Source: Halomicrobium salinisoli
GTDB taxonomy: Archaea; Halobacteriota; Halobacteria; Halobacteriales; Haloarculaceae
Assembly (NCBI RefSeq): GCF_020405185.1
Contig: NZ_CP084463.1
Span: 3,224,001-3,288,000 of the forward strand
Direction: 5' to 3'
Length of the DNA: 64,000 bases
This document shows positions 42,064 to 51,598 of the stretch, piece after piece (the stretch's first letter is position 1; each line of letters starts with the position of its first letter). The notes beneath the pieces are model-generated. The model saw nothing but the letters and a program-made list of their open reading frames with translations, searched no databases and was not told where the DNA came from. The position numbers were made by a program, and so were the translations under genes.

Positions 42064-42509
42064 CGACTCTCCTTCTCGTCGGCGTCCGTCAGCGCCGCGT
42101 CCCGGAGGTCTTCCTCCTCGGCCGTCTCGACCTCGAGGCCTGGGACCTCGGTGGGCTCGCCGTCCTCCAGCGCGACGAAGACGAAGTGGGCGTCGGTGGT
42201 GCGCTCGCTCTCGCCGGTCAGCGGGTCCTCGCGCGCCGCGCGGACCCGGACCCTGACGCTCGATCGGCCGTGGTCGTAGACGTAGGCCTCGATCAGCGCG
42301 TTCCCGCCGATCGGGATGGGCCGTTTGAACTCCAGGCCGTCCATCGCGGCGGTGACGCAGGGGGCGCCGGCGAAGCGCATCGCCGACATGGCGCCGATCT
42401 CGTCCATCCACTTCATCACGATGCCGCCGTGGGCGGACTCGTAGTTGTTGGCGTGGTTGGGCTGGACGCGATGGCGGTTCTCGATGTGCGTCTCGGTGAG
42501 CCGTGTCAT
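42060..42509 (-). CDS. Acyl-CoA thioesterase (YciA-like hotdog protein)
   Basis: A 149-residue single hotdog domain. NHANNYESAHGGIVMKWMDE carries the N-x-x-G-x-x-hydrophobic-D helix start of YciA/acyl-CoA hydrolases; DGLEFKRPIPIGGNALIEAY and TTDAHFVFVALE form the sheet. It likely frees CoA from acyl-CoA. The last four bases overlap the convergent DUF123 gene. Confidence 0.82.
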   Translation of the reverse strand: MTRLTETHIENRHRVQPNHANNYESAHGGIVMKWMDEIGAMSAMRFAGAPCVTAAMDGLEFKRPIPIGGNALIEAYVYDHGRSSVRVRVRAAREDPLTGESERTTDAHFVFVALEDGEPTEVPGLEVETAEEEDLRDAALTDADEKESR

Positions 42510-42577
42510 GTGCCGGCTTGGGCCGAGTCGCGAAAAAAGCCGTCGGCGGCCGGGGTCCCGACCTTCGACGGAACCAG

Positions 42578-42859
42578 TCAGGCCTCGATGCGCTCGACGC
42601 CGGGTTCGACCTCCTCGGTCTGGAGCTCCTCGTCCTCGTCGTCGCCCCCGCCGCGGAGCTTCTTGACCGCGACGCCGACCACGGCGACGACGGCCAGCAC
42701 GGCCAGGAGCTTCGGCAGGCGGCTCTTCATTCCGCCGGACTTCTCGGACTGCTTCTTTTGCTTTCCGGAGTCCGAGTCGGACTTGGACTTCGACTTCTTG
42801 CTGCGGCCGGTGCTGAACGGGAGGTTGTCGACGTGGACCTCGAAGAGGGTGACGTCCAT
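42578..42859 (-). CDS. Small single-span membrane protein with basic stretch
   Basis: A 93-residue protein. Residues 15-45 are rich in Lys/Ser/Asp (GRSKKSKSKSDSDSGKQKKQ), unusual for a halophile; then come one membrane helix (LPKLLAVLAVVAVVGVAV) and an acidic tail. ATG 42859 follows a TATA box enclosed by an inverted repeat. Function unknown. Confidence 0.65.
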   Translation of the reverse strand: MDVTLFEVHVDNLPFSTGRSKKSKSKSDSDSGKQKKQSEKSGGMKSRLPKLLAVLAVVAVVGVAVKKLRGGGDDEDEELQTEEVEPGVERIEA

Positions 42860-42876
42860 ACGTGACGTGTCGGCCC

Positions 42877-42898
42877 GCACGGACTTATAGGTCCGTGC
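42877..42898 (-). promoter_or_regulatory. Inverted repeat around the TATA box
   Basis: Perfect 8-bp inverted repeat gcacggac / gtccgtgc enclosing ttatag, which on the minus strand is the TATA box ~28 nt before ATG 42859. It could be an operator, or a hairpin ending the leuS transcript. Confidence 0.5.
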
Positions 42899-42949
42899 CG
42901 ACGGGGATCGTCCCCGGCGGCGACGGCGTCTCGGCCGGCGTCGAGGCCG

Positions 42950-45598
42950 TCACTCGACCTGGATCGCGGGCCTGCCGGGGCGGGCCTCGCTGGCCGCCTC
43001 GTCGTCCTCGACGCGGCGGACGGTCACGTCGGCGTCGAACTCGTCGGCGACGAGCCAGGCGGCCTCCTCGAGCACCGCCAGTTCGCGGTCGGCGTCGAGG
43101 ACGGGCGCCAGTTCCGCACCGCGCTCCCGGAGGTCGGCGGCGTACTCGGTCGCGGCGTCGGCGTCGGGCACGCCCTCGTCGCCCAGCACGGCCTCGACGA
43201 CGGTGCCCTCGGACGCGTGGCGAGCGCTCTTGTACGCCGCGTACTTCCACTCCGGCGCGACGACGAGGTCGACCGCCTCGGGGTCGTCGATGCCGGCCAC
43301 GTCGACGATGTCGCGGACGTCCTCGAGCGTCCGGCGGACGAGGTCCCGCTCCAGCCGGTAGTTCCCGACGTCCTGCAGCGGCGTCGGCCAGTCGGCCGCG
43401 GCCATCAGCCCGTCGCCGTCCAGCGACTGCCACAGCTCCTCGCCGAGGTAGGGCACGATGGGCGCCAGCAGCTTCGCCAGGGCGCGCAGGCCCCGCGAGT
43501 AGGCGTAGCGGTAGGGCGTCTCGTACTCGCGGTAGCGGCGCAGCAGGCGGACGAACTGTCGGAGCTCCCCCACGGCCTGGTGGAAGCGGAAGCGGTCGTA
43601 CTCCTCGGTGACGGCGGCGATGGTGCGGTCGATCTCCCGCTCCAGGTAGGCGTCGTGGGGGCGGCTCTCCAGGCGCGCCTCGCCGGGGTCGAACCCGGTG
43701 ACGAGGCGGTACACCTCCTGCTGGAACTCGTAGGCGCCGGAGACGTCCTCGGCGGTCCACTCGAAGTCCTGGCGGGGGTGGGCGGCCGAGAGGACGAACA
43801 GCCGCGTGGTCTCGGCGCCGTACTCGTGGGGCGCGACGTCGTTGCCCCTGGACTTGGACATCTTCTCGCCGCCGTGGAGGACGGTGCCCTGGTTGACCAG
43901 CCGCTCGACGGGCTCGCGGTGCTCGATCAGGTCGAGGTCGGCGAGGGCGCGAGCGAAGAAGCGGATGTACAGCAGGTGGAGGACGGCGTGTTCCTCGCCG
44001 CCGACGTAGACGTCCACGGGGAGCCACTCGTCGGCCTGCTCCGCGTCGAAGGGAGCGTCGTCGAGGTCGGGGCTCAGGAAGCGCAGGAAGTACCACGAGG
44101 AGTCGACGAAGGTGTCCATCGTGTCCGTCTCGCGCTCGGCCGGGCCGCCACAGGACGGGCACGTCGTCTGGACGAACTCGTCGTTCGCCGCGAGCGGGTT
44201 GCCCGTCGTCTGGACGTACTCCGGCAGTTCGACGGGGAGGTCCTCGTCGGGGACCGGCACCCGGCCGCAGTCCTCGCAGTGGACCATCGGGATGGGCGTC
44301 CCCCAGTAGCGCTGGCGGGAGACGAGCCAGTCCCGCAGGCGGTAGGTCGTCGCCTCGGCCACGGCCTCGCTGTCGAGGAGGCGCTCGCGCGCGGCCGCGG
44401 TCTCCAGTCCCTCGTACTCGCCGCCGGCGGTGAGCACGCCCTCGCCGGTGTAGGGGCGGTCGGCCTCGGCCGCGGCGTCGACCGCCGTCGGCTCGACGAC
44501 GGACTCCACCGGCAGGTCCTGCGCCTCGGCGAAGGCGTGGTCGCGTTCGTTGTGCGCGGGCACGCCCATGACCGCGCCCGTGCCCACGTCGTCCAGCACG
44601 TAGGCGGCGACGTAGACTGGCACGCTCTCGCCGGTGAGGGGGTTCTCGGCGCGCAGGCCGGTGTCGACGCCGGACATGCCGGCCTCCTCGCTGGCGCCCT
44701 CGACGTAGGCGGCGACGGCCTCGTCCTCGGCGGCGGTCCGCTCGGCCAGGTCGTGGCCGGGGGAGACGGCGACGTACGTCGCGCCGAACACCGTGTCGGG
44801 CCGCGCGGTGAACACGTCGAGGTCGCCGTAGCCCTCGACGGCGAAGGTCACCTCGGCGCCCTCCTCGCGGCCGATCCAGTCGCGCTGGGTCTCCCGGACG
44901 CCCTCGGGCCACTCGTCGAGGCCGTCCAGCGCGTCCGTCAGCTCCTCGGCGTACTCGGTGATCTTCAGGAACCACTGGTCGCGCTCGCGGCGCTCGACGG
45001 GCGTCTCGCAGCGCCAGCAGACGCCGCGGTGGGCGTGGTCGTCGGCGGAATCGGCTTCGGCCTCCTCGGCGGGCGAGACGCGCTCCCGGACCTGCGCGTC
45101 GGCCAGCACCGTCTCGCAGGAGGGACACCAGTTGACCGCCGCCGACTCGTAGGCGACCAGCCCCGCCTCGTGGAGGCGGGTGAACAGCCACTGGTTCCAG
45201 CGGTAGTACTCGGGGTCGCAGGTCGTGATCTCGCGGGACCAGTCGTACCCGAAGCCCATCTCCTCCAGTTCCTCGCGCATCCCGGCGATGCAGGCCCGCG
45301 TCCAGGATTCGGGGTCGGTGCCCCGCTCCTCGGCGGCGTTCTCGGCGGGCAGGCCGAAGGCGTCCCACCCCATCGGGTGGAGCACCTCGTCGCCGGCCAT
45401 TCGCCGGTAGCGCGCGTAGGCGTCCGTGATCGCGTAGTTCCGGACGTGGCCCATGTGGAGGGCCCCGGAGGTGTAGGGAAACATTCCCAGGACGTAGGTC
45501 GGGTCCGCGGCGGAGTCGGGGCACTCGTAGACTCCCTCCCGCTCCCAGACGTGCTGCCAGTACTCCCGGACCCGGGCGTGATCGTACCGCTCCGACAT
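42950..45598 (-). CDS. leuS: Leucyl-tRNA synthetase
   Basis: An 882-residue class I synthetase. The HIGH motif is HMGH (48-51 in [13 protein letters not shown]), KMSKS is in [13 protein letters not shown] near residue 578, and the editing domain (about 225-420) contains [20 protein letters not shown]. The two CxxC pairs (CPSCETV, CEDCGRV, CPSCGGP) are zinc-binding. The organisation is the bacterial-like form that haloarchaea carry. ATG 45598 gives the usual start MSERYDH. Confidence 0.95.
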   Translation of the reverse strand: MSERYDHARVREYWQHVWEREGVYECPDSAADPTYVLGMFPYTSGALHMGHVRNYAITDAYARYRRMAGDEVLHPMGWDAFGLPAENAAEERGTDPESWTRACIAGMREELEEMGFGYDWSREITTCDPEYYRWNQWLFTRLHEAGLVAYESAAVNWCPSCETVLADAQVRERVSPAEEAEADSADDHAHRGVCWRCETPVERRERDQWFLKITEYAEELTDALDGLDEWPEGVRETQRDWIGREEGAEVTFAVEGYGDLDVFTARPDTVFGATYVAVSPGHDLAERTAAEDEAVAAYVEGASEEAGMSGVDTGLRAENPLTGESVPVYVAAYVLDDVGTGAVMGVPAHNERDHAFAEAQDLPVESVVEPTAVDAAAEADRPYTGEGVLTAGGEYEGLETAAARERLLDSEAVAEATTYRLRDWLVSRQRYWGTPIPMVHCEDCGRVPVPDEDLPVELPEYVQTTGNPLAANDEFVQTTCPSCGGPAERETDTMDTFVDSSWYFLRFLSPDLDDAPFDAEQADEWLPVDVYVGGEEHAVLHLLYIRFFARALADLDLIEHREPVERLVNQGTVLHGGEKMSKSRGNDVAPHEYGAETTRLFVLSAAHPRQDFEWTAEDVSGAYEFQQEVYRLVTGFDPGEARLESRPHDAYLEREIDRTIAAVTEEYDRFRFHQAVGELRQFVRLLRRYREYETPYRYAYSRGLRALAKLLAPIVPYLGEELWQSLDGDGLMAAADWPTPLQDVGNYRLERDLVRRTLEDVRDIVDVAGIDDPEAVDLVVAPEWKYAAYKSARHASEGTVVEAVLGDEGVPDADAATEYAADLRERGAELAPVLDADRELAVLEEAAWLVADEFDADVTVRRVEDDEAASEARPGRPAIQVE

Positions 45599-45734
45599 GG
45601 GTGAACCGTGCGGCGCGCGCACACATCACTGTTCGGGGGCGCGTCGTCTCGGGGACGGGTCACTGGGACGAGGACCCTCTCGGGGTCGATCCGTTGGGAC
45701 GAGCTTTTTGTTCGCCGGACCGAATGAGTGTTTC

Positions 45735-46784
45735 ATGAGCGAACTGCCGCCCGGGCGAACCCGGGACGCGGACCGCCAGTGGGCCTTCGAGACGGTCCCC
45801 GCCGTCTCGCGGACGTTCACTTTGACCATCGACCTGCTCGCGGAGCCGATGGCCACCTGGACCTGCGTCGGATATCTCCTCTGTCGCGCCGCGGACACCG
45901 TCGAGGACGAGCCGTCGATCCCGCCCCGCGAGCGGGCCGAGCTGCTGGAGACGTTCGACGCGGCGATGGACCCGGACGACCCCACCACGGTCGCGGAGTT
46001 CGCGGACGCCGCCGAGGCGGCGCGGCCGGCCGACGCCGGCGCCGACTGGGAGACCGTCGACGAGGTCGAGCGCACGATGCGGCTGTACCGCTCGTTCGAC
46101 GAGCCCGTCCGCGAGACGATGCGGTCGGTGGTCCGCGAGATGGCGACCGGCATGGCCGACGTGCTCCGGCGCCACGCGGATCACGGCGGCCTGCGGCTGA
46201 AGACCGTCGACGAACTGGAGGAGTACTGCTGGTACGTCGCCGGCACCGTCGGCGAGCTGTTCACCGGGCTGCGGGCCCACCGGGAGAGCGAGGCCGACCG
46301 GCCCGACCCCGAGGACGCCCGCGCGTTCGCCATGCTGCTCCAGCAGGTCAACGTCGCCAAGGACGTCCGCGCGGACTGGGCCGAGGAGAACAACGTCTAC
46401 CTCCCGGGCGAGTGGCTGGCCGACGAGGGGCTCGACCACGAAGACGTCGCCGACCCCGAGGCGGCCCCCGGCGTGGCGAACGTCGTCGAGCGCGTCGTCG
46501 ACCGCGCGACGGGCTACGCCGACGGCGCGCGGCGCTACCTGCGGTCGATCCCCCGCGACGACGCCGGCGCGCTGCCGGCGATGGGACTCCCCTACCTGCT
46601 GGCGCTGGGGACGATCCGCGAGCTGCGCAACCGGACGCTGGACGCCGTCGAGCAGCCCGACGCCGTGAAGCTCTCCCGGGCCGAGGTCGAGGCGCTGTTC
46701 ACCGAGGTCAGCGACGGGGTCACCCAGGGCGAGGTCGACCACCTCGCCGCCGCCGTGCGGTCCGGTCCCTACCACGAGGGATAG
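45735..46784 (+). CDS. Squalene/phytoene synthase
   Basis: A 349-residue head-to-head isoprenyl synthase. Two DxxxD metal motifs are present: DTVED (54-58) and DVRAD (in QQVNVAKDVRADW, about residue 213), with YCWYVAGTVGELF between them. Farnesyl- or geranylgeranyl-diphosphate is joined to squalene or phytoene, precursors of haloarchaeal lipids and carotenoids. The two functions are hard to separate by eye; the NVYLPGEWL segment is common in haloarchaeal squalene synthases. A gctttttg sequence 29 nt upstream is the likely TATA box. Confidence 0.85.
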   Translation: MSELPPGRTRDADRQWAFETVPAVSRTFTLTIDLLAEPMATWTCVGYLLCRAADTVEDEPSIPPRERAELLETFDAAMDPDDPTTVAEFADAAEAARPADAGADWETVDEVERTMRLYRSFDEPVRETMRSVVREMATGMADVLRRHADHGGLRLKTVDELEEYCWYVAGTVGELFTGLRAHRESEADRPDPEDARAFAMLLQQVNVAKDVRADWAEENNVYLPGEWLADEGLDHEDVADPEAAPGVANVVERVVDRATGYADGARRYLRSIPRDDAGALPAMGLPYLLALGTIRELRNRTLDAVEQPDAVKLSRAEVEALFTEVSDGVTQGEVDHLAAAVRSGPYHEG

Positions 46785-46869
46785 GTCCGTTCCACTGGAG
46801 CAGGCCCGGTCCGCCGGACAGGCCCGAACGGTCAAGGCGACGGCCGGCGTACTGCCGCCGAATCGCGCC

Positions 46870-48204
46870 ATGGCGACCGAAACGGGAGCCGACGGCGGGG
46901 CGGAGCCCGGCCCGCTGGATACCTTCAGACAGTTCCTCTCGCTGGAGCCGGACGTGCTCGTGCTCTCGGTAGCGATGTTCGCGTTCAGCCTCGGATTCCA
47001 GATGACCAGTCGCTACCTCCCGGAGTACATGGCCGCCCTCGGGGCGACGCCGTTCGTCATCGGCATCTACGGCACCGTCGGCAACGTCGTCAGCGCGGTG
47101 TATCCCTACCCGGGCGGCGCCGTCTCCGACCGCGTGGGCTCGCGGTACGCGCTGACCGTCTTCGGCCTGCTGTCGACGCTGGGCTTCCTCGTGTGGCTGG
47201 TCGCGCCGCTCGTGGGCCCGATCGACCTCGGCGCCGTCGTCCTCGAACCGTGGGTCTGGATCTTCGTCGGCCTCCTGCTGGCCCAGGCCTGGAAGTCGTT
47301 CGGCCTCGGCGCGACCTTCGCCATCGTCAGGCAGGCCGTCCCGGACGACCGCCTGGCCCGCGGGTTCGCCAGCACGGAGACGTTCCGCCGGACGGCGTTC
47401 CTGCTCGGCCCCGTCGGCGCCGCCGGCCTGCTGTACCTCGCCGGCGGAGAGATCAGGCCGGGCTTCCTGTACGTCCTCGGCGTCGCCGTCGCCTTCGGCG
47501 CCCTCGCCACGGTCGCCCAGCACGTCCTCTACGACGCCAGCGAGGACACCGTCGGGAAGTCCTTCGAAGGCATCGAGGGAATCGTCCGGGACCTCCAGGG
47601 TCTGCCCGCCGAACTCCGGCCGCTGCTGGTCGGCGACACGCTCGTGCGCTTCGCCAACGGCATGGTCTACACCTTCTTCGTCCTCGTCGTCACGCGCTTC
47701 CTCGAGGTCGACGCCACGGTCGCGGGCTACTACCTCAGCCCGGAGGTGCTGTTCGGCGTCCTCCTCGGGATCGAGATGATCGTCGCGCTGCTGGTGATGG
47801 CCCCCGCCGCGGCGCTGGCCGAGCGCGTCGGCCTCGTGCCCGTCGTCGGGGCCGGCTTCGCCGTCTACGCCGTCTTCCCCGTCCTGCTGATCTTCACCCC
47901 GCAGTTCGCCCCCGCGAACGCCGTCGTGGTCGCTACCCTCTTCGCCTTCTCCGGCCTGCGCTTTGCGGGCCTCCCCTCCCACAAGGCGCTGATCGTCGGC
48001 CCCGCCGAGCGCGACGCCGGCGGCCGCGTCACCGGCGCCTACTACCTCCTGCGGAACACGGTCGTGATCCCCTCCGCCGCCCTGGGCGGGGCGCTGTGGG
48101 ACTTCGTCAGCCCCGAGGTGGCCTTCTCCGTCGCCACCGTGATCGGCCTGCTCGGGACGGGGTACTTCCTCGTCTTCGGACGGGAGTTCGAGGCGTACGC
48201 GTAG
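46870..48204 (+). CDS. Major facilitator superfamily transporter
   Basis: A 444-residue membrane protein with about 12 helices. The loop between helices 2 and 3 reads YPYPGGAVSDRVGSRYAL, the MFS G-x3-D-R-x-G-R-like motif. A hydrophilic middle loop (DASEDTVGKSFEGIEGIVRD) separates the halves. The substrate cannot be inferred. It follows the squalene/phytoene synthase gene by 85 bp on the same strand. Confidence 0.85.
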   Translation: MATETGADGGAEPGPLDTFRQFLSLEPDVLVLSVAMFAFSLGFQMTSRYLPEYMAALGATPFVIGIYGTVGNVVSAVYPYPGGAVSDRVGSRYALTVFGLLSTLGFLVWLVAPLVGPIDLGAVVLEPWVWIFVGLLLAQAWKSFGLGATFAIVRQAVPDDRLARGFASTETFRRTAFLLGPVGAAGLLYLAGGEIRPGFLYVLGVAVAFGALATVAQHVLYDASEDTVGKSFEGIEGIVRDLQGLPAELRPLLVGDTLVRFANGMVYTFFVLVVTRFLEVDATVAGYYLSPEVLFGVLLGIEMIVALLVMAPAAALAERVGLVPVVGAGFAVYAVFPVLLIFTPQFAPANAVVVATLFAFSGLRFAGLPSHKALIVGPAERDAGGRVTGAYYLLRNTVVIPSAALGGALWDFVSPEVAFSVATVIGLLGTGYFLVFGREFEAYA

Positions 48205-48312
48205 CCGAGCGGTCCCCGATCCGCCCTTGCGCCTGCAGGCCGACTGCTCACCCCGACTCGGCGATTACAGCGGCCAACCACGGCGACGTCGCGCCGTCGG
48301 GGAGATTCTCAC

Positions 48313-49458
48313 ATGGCCACGGACTACGCGTTCACCCAGCGGGTCGAGGAGCTAGCCGAGTACCGCGCGGGCGGCGACCACCTGCTGACGCTGGCGGTCC
48401 CGCCCGACGAGCCCGTGGGGACGACCCTGGAGCACGTCGAGGAGGACGCCGCCGAGGCGGAGTACCTCGACTCGGGGTCGACCGACGAGGCCCGCCGCCG
48501 GGCGCTGGAGCGGGCGCGCCACCTCCTCCACGACTACGAGGAGTCGGGCACGCCGGAGCACGGCCTCGTCGCCTACGTCGGCGTCGTCGACGGCGACCTC
48601 GTGGAGGAGACCTTCGACGACCTCCCGTCGCCGGTCGACGAGGCGGAGTTTATCAGCGGCAACGAGTTCGACACGGAGCCGCTGGAGCGGACCACCGGCG
48701 AGTCCCGGCGCTACGGCCTGCTGGTCGTCGAGCGCGGCGGCGCGGCGCTTGGCTACCTCGACGGCGACGCCGTCGAGCACGTCGAGACCATCGAGAGCCA
48801 GGTGATGGGCAAGACCAAGGCCGGCGGCCAGTCCGCCCAGCGCTTCGAGCGCGAGCGCCGCCGCCAGAAGGAGGAGTTCTTCGACGAGGTCGGCGAGGAG
48901 GCCGAGCGGGAGTTTCTGGACGGGCGGAGCGGCGCGGCCGGAGCGAGCGGCGACGCCGCGGCGTCCGACGGCGACGGCGGGGACGCCCTCCCCGTCGACG
49001 GCCTGCTCGTGGGCGGCACGACGGTCACCGTCGACGACTTCCTCGACGGCGACCACCTCGACTACCGCCTGGAAGACGCCGTCGCCGGTCAGTACGCCGT
49101 CGAGTACGCCAGCGAGCGCGGGCTCCACCAGCTCGTCGAGCGCGCACGGGACGAACTGGAGGCGGCCGAGGACCGCCCCGCACGCGACGCGCTGGACGCG
49201 TTCTTCAGTGCTCTGGAGGACGACAGCGAACCCGTCGCCTACGGCCCCGAGGAGACGCGAGACGCCCTGCAGTACGGCGCTGTCGACACGCTGCTGGTCT
49301 CCGAGGCGCTGGACGCCGACGAGATCCGGGAGTTCGAGACGGCCGCCGAGGAGGAGGGCGGCGACCTCGTCGTGATCCCGACGGGGTTCGACCGTGGCGC
49401 GCGGTTCGAGTCGGCGTTCGGCGGCGTCGGGGCGCTCCTGCGGTTCGAGATCGACTAA
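48313..49458 (+). CDS. Vms1/aRF1-like peptidyl-tRNA hydrolase
   Basis: A 381-residue paralogue of archaeal release factor aRF1. The middle domain keeps the catalytic GGQ loop (GGQSAQRFERERRRQ, GGQ at 171-173), and the C-terminal eL30-like domain is seen at AVDTLLVSEALDADEI. The N-terminal stop-codon-reading domain is shorter and I find no NIKS motif. This is the makeup of the Vms1/Ankzf1 group, which frees nascent chains from stalled 50S subunits. A Gly/Ala/Asp-rich loop (about 205-230) is low complexity. Confidence 0.78.
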   Translation: MATDYAFTQRVEELAEYRAGGDHLLTLAVPPDEPVGTTLEHVEEDAAEAEYLDSGSTDEARRRALERARHLLHDYEESGTPEHGLVAYVGVVDGDLVEETFDDLPSPVDEAEFISGNEFDTEPLERTTGESRRYGLLVVERGGAALGYLDGDAVEHVETIESQVMGKTKAGGQSAQRFERERRRQKEEFFDEVGEEAEREFLDGRSGAAGASGDAAASDGDGGDALPVDGLLVGGTTVTVDDFLDGDHLDYRLEDAVAGQYAVEYASERGLHQLVERARDELEAAEDRPARDALDAFFSALEDDSEPVAYGPEETRDALQYGAVDTLLVSEALDADEIREFETAAEEEGGDLVVIPTGFDRGARFESAFGGVGALLRFEID

Positions 49459-49500
49459 TTCGAGGGGGATAGTTATCCACGGACCGTGCGAACGACGACC

Positions 49501-49986
49501 ATGGCCGCAGATTCAGACGCCCTTTCGCTCCGCGATCGCCTCCGCGACGCGTTCTGGGAGCGCCACGCCAACCCGAAGAGCGGCTGGTCGCGCACGCTGA
49601 CCGGCCCGCTGTTGGCCCTCGCGCTGTACCGCCGGGACCGCCGGCTGCTCGCGCTCGCGCTCGCGTTCACCGCCCTCAACCCGGTCCTTTTCGGCCGCCC
49701 CGACCCGGACGACCGGAGCTGGATGACCCGCGCCGTCCGGGCGGAGCGCTGGTGGACCGAGAGCGGCAACGGGACGGTCGACCTCGGCTGGCCGAACGTC
49801 CTCAACGCCGCCAACGTCCCGGCGTTCGGGTACGCGCTGGTCGCCGCCTACCGCCGGCGACCGATCCGGGCGACGGTCGCGCTCGCCGTCTCGATGGCGC
49901 TGAAGTTCTCGTGGATCGAGCTGATCGCTCGCCGCTACGACGCCGCGGTTGCCGGCGACACTGGCGAGGACCAGTCCCGTCCGTAG
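49501..49986 (+). CDS. DUF6653-type membrane protein
   Basis: A 161-residue protein. The start FWERHANPKSGWSRTLTGPL is a pattern shared by haloarchaeal DUF6653 proteins as far as I recall. Three to four membrane helices follow (about 36-50, 50-66, 103-117, 125-140), with LNAANVPAFGYALVAAYRRR in the middle. Function unknown. Convergent with the aldo/keto reductase. Confidence 0.7.
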   Translation: MAADSDALSLRDRLRDAFWERHANPKSGWSRTLTGPLLALALYRRDRRLLALALAFTALNPVLFGRPDPDDRSWMTRAVRAERWWTESGNGTVDLGWPNVLNAANVPAFGYALVAAYRRRPIRATVALAVSMALKFSWIELIARRYDAAVAGDTGEDQSRP

Positions 49987-49993
49987 CGCGCCG

Positions 49994-50809
49994 CTACAGC
50001 CCCAGACGCGCCGCGAAGTCGTCGTCGACGGCCTCGCCGAGGGCGAACAGCTCCCGCATCTCGTCGCCGCTCAGCTCGAAGTCGAAGACGTCGAAGTTCT
50101 CGCGGACGTGCGCCGGGTCCGAGGACATCGGGATGGCCGCGACCGTCGGCTGCTGGAGCAGCCACCGGATGGCGACCTGACTGGCCGCCTTGCCGTGGCG
50201 CTCGGCGACGGCCTGGACCGACTCGTCGCCGAGCACGTCGCCCACGCCCAGCGGGCTGTAGGCGGTCAGCAGCACGTCGTTCTCGACGCAGTAGGCCAGC
50301 AGGTCGTCCTGTCGGTGGCGGACGTGGTACTCGACCTGGTTGGTGAGGATCGGGGCGTCGGAGAGGGCCTCGGCCTCGCGGGTCTGCTCGACGGAGAAGT
50401 TCGAGACGCCGACGTGCCGGACGAGGCCGTCGTCCCGGAGGTCGCTCATCGCGTTCAGCGTCTCCTCGTGGGAGACGTCGTCGTTCGGCGCGTGGATCAG
50501 CAGGAGGTCGACGTACTCGGTGTCGAGCCGGTCGAGGCTCGCGCGGGTCGACTCGCGGACGGACCGGTCGTCGCGGTTGCCGTCGGCGAGTTTGGTCGTG
50601 AGGAACACGTCGGCGCGGTCGACGTCGCTGTCGGCCAGCGCGTCCCCGACGGCGCGCTCGCTGCCGTAGACCTGGGCCGTGTCGACGTGGCGATAGCCGG
50701 TCTCCAGCGCGGTCGAGACGGCGCGGTACCGCTCGTCGTCGGTGTCCATCCGGGCCGTGCCGAAGCCGAGCGCCGGCACCTCGACGCCCTTCGCGGTGAC
50801 GTACTCCAT
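49994..50809 (-). CDS. Aldo/keto reductase
   Basis: A 271-residue NADPH-dependent TIM-barrel. The catalytic tetrad is visible: Asp and Tyr in HVDTAQVYGSERAVGDAL, Lys in FLTTKLADGN, and His in LLLIHAPND. The short variant lacking long C-terminal loops reduces aldehydes, often methylglyoxal or 2,5-diketo compounds; the true substrate is unknown. Start ATG 50809 (MEYVTAKGVEVPALGFGTAR). Confidence 0.88.
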   Translation of the reverse strand: MEYVTAKGVEVPALGFGTARMDTDDERYRAVSTALETGYRHVDTAQVYGSERAVGDALADSDVDRADVFLTTKLADGNRDDRSVRESTRASLDRLDTEYVDLLLIHAPNDDVSHEETLNAMSDLRDDGLVRHVGVSNFSVEQTREAEALSDAPILTNQVEYHVRHRQDDLLAYCVENDVLLTAYSPLGVGDVLGDESVQAVAERHGKAASQVAIRWLLQQPTVAAIPMSSDPAHVRENFDVFDFELSGDEMRELFALGEAVDDDFAARLGL

Positions 50810-51020
50810 GCACCTCTTTCGGGCGAGTCACTGGAAAGCGTTCGGCAGACAGTGGCAAGCAGACCAGGGAACGCCGTCCTCGCCGGCCTCGTCGACGTCC
50901 TCGACCCGGCACGGTGCAGGAATGTACGGCCGCATGGCAGACGCTGCTCGACCCGGCTCACGGCGCCGCGTTCATTCCGGCCGCCGACATCCTGATTACT
51001 TGCGCCGCGGACGGAGCCGT

Positions 51021-51476
51021 ATGGCGATCCACGACACCGCGATGATCGAGAACTCGGACGTGGGCGACGCGGAGATCCGGGAGTACGTCACCGTCCACGA
51101 CTCCGAAATCGGCGACGGCGTCCAGATCTACGAGTCCGCCTCGATCAAGAAGGCGGAGATAGCGGGACCGACCGACGTCAACGCGAACTGCTACGTGGAG
51201 AACGCCCGCCTCGGCGAACGCGTTCAGATCGGACCGAACGCCTCCGTCGTGGGCGTGACCCACGACCTGACGGACGCCGGGATGGAGTTCCGGAACGACG
51301 CCTTCGACGAAGTCGTGCTCGAGGACGGCGCGTTCGTCGGGAGCGGTGCGGTCGTGCTGCCGGGCGTCACCGTCGGCGAGGACGCCGTCGTGGGCGCCGG
51401 CACCACCGTCGCCGAGGACGTGCCGAGCGAGTGCGTCGTCAGGAGCGGGGCCGAGACCGTCGCCCGGGAGCTCTGA
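51021..51476 (+). CDS. Hexapeptide-repeat (left-handed beta-helix) protein
   Basis: A 151-residue protein made of hexapeptide repeats from residue ~12 on, e.g. VTVHDSEIGDGVQIYESASI and FVGSGAVVLPGVTVGEDAVV, the LbetaH fold of acyltransferases and gamma carbonic anhydrases. A histidine in VVGVTHDLTDAG could be catalytic, as in sugar O-acetyltransferases. ATG 51021. Substrate unknown. Confidence 0.75.
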   Translation: MAIHDTAMIENSDVGDAEIREYVTVHDSEIGDGVQIYESASIKKAEIAGPTDVNANCYVENARLGERVQIGPNASVVGVTHDLTDAGMEFRNDAFDEVVLEDGAFVGSGAVVLPGVTVGEDAVVGAGTTVAEDVPSECVVRSGAETVAREL

Positions 51477-51598
51477 GACGCGTCGCCGCAGCGGTCCTCG
51501 CTCGGTCCTCGACCGCCAGTTCGACGCCGGCCAGTTCGACGGCGTGCGATACGACCCGACGCAGCCGTTTTCTCCGACGAGTCCCTAGCCGCGCCGGC

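Noticed and set aside
43217..45604. 795-codon open frame on the plus strand
   Set aside because: Antisense shadow of leuS; its sequence is Val/Gly/Leu/Arg-rich and has no family pattern.
46780..46801. Further ORB-like box (gttccactggagcaggccc)
   Set aside because: It matches only the tccactgga half; the gaaacg centre and the G run are missing.
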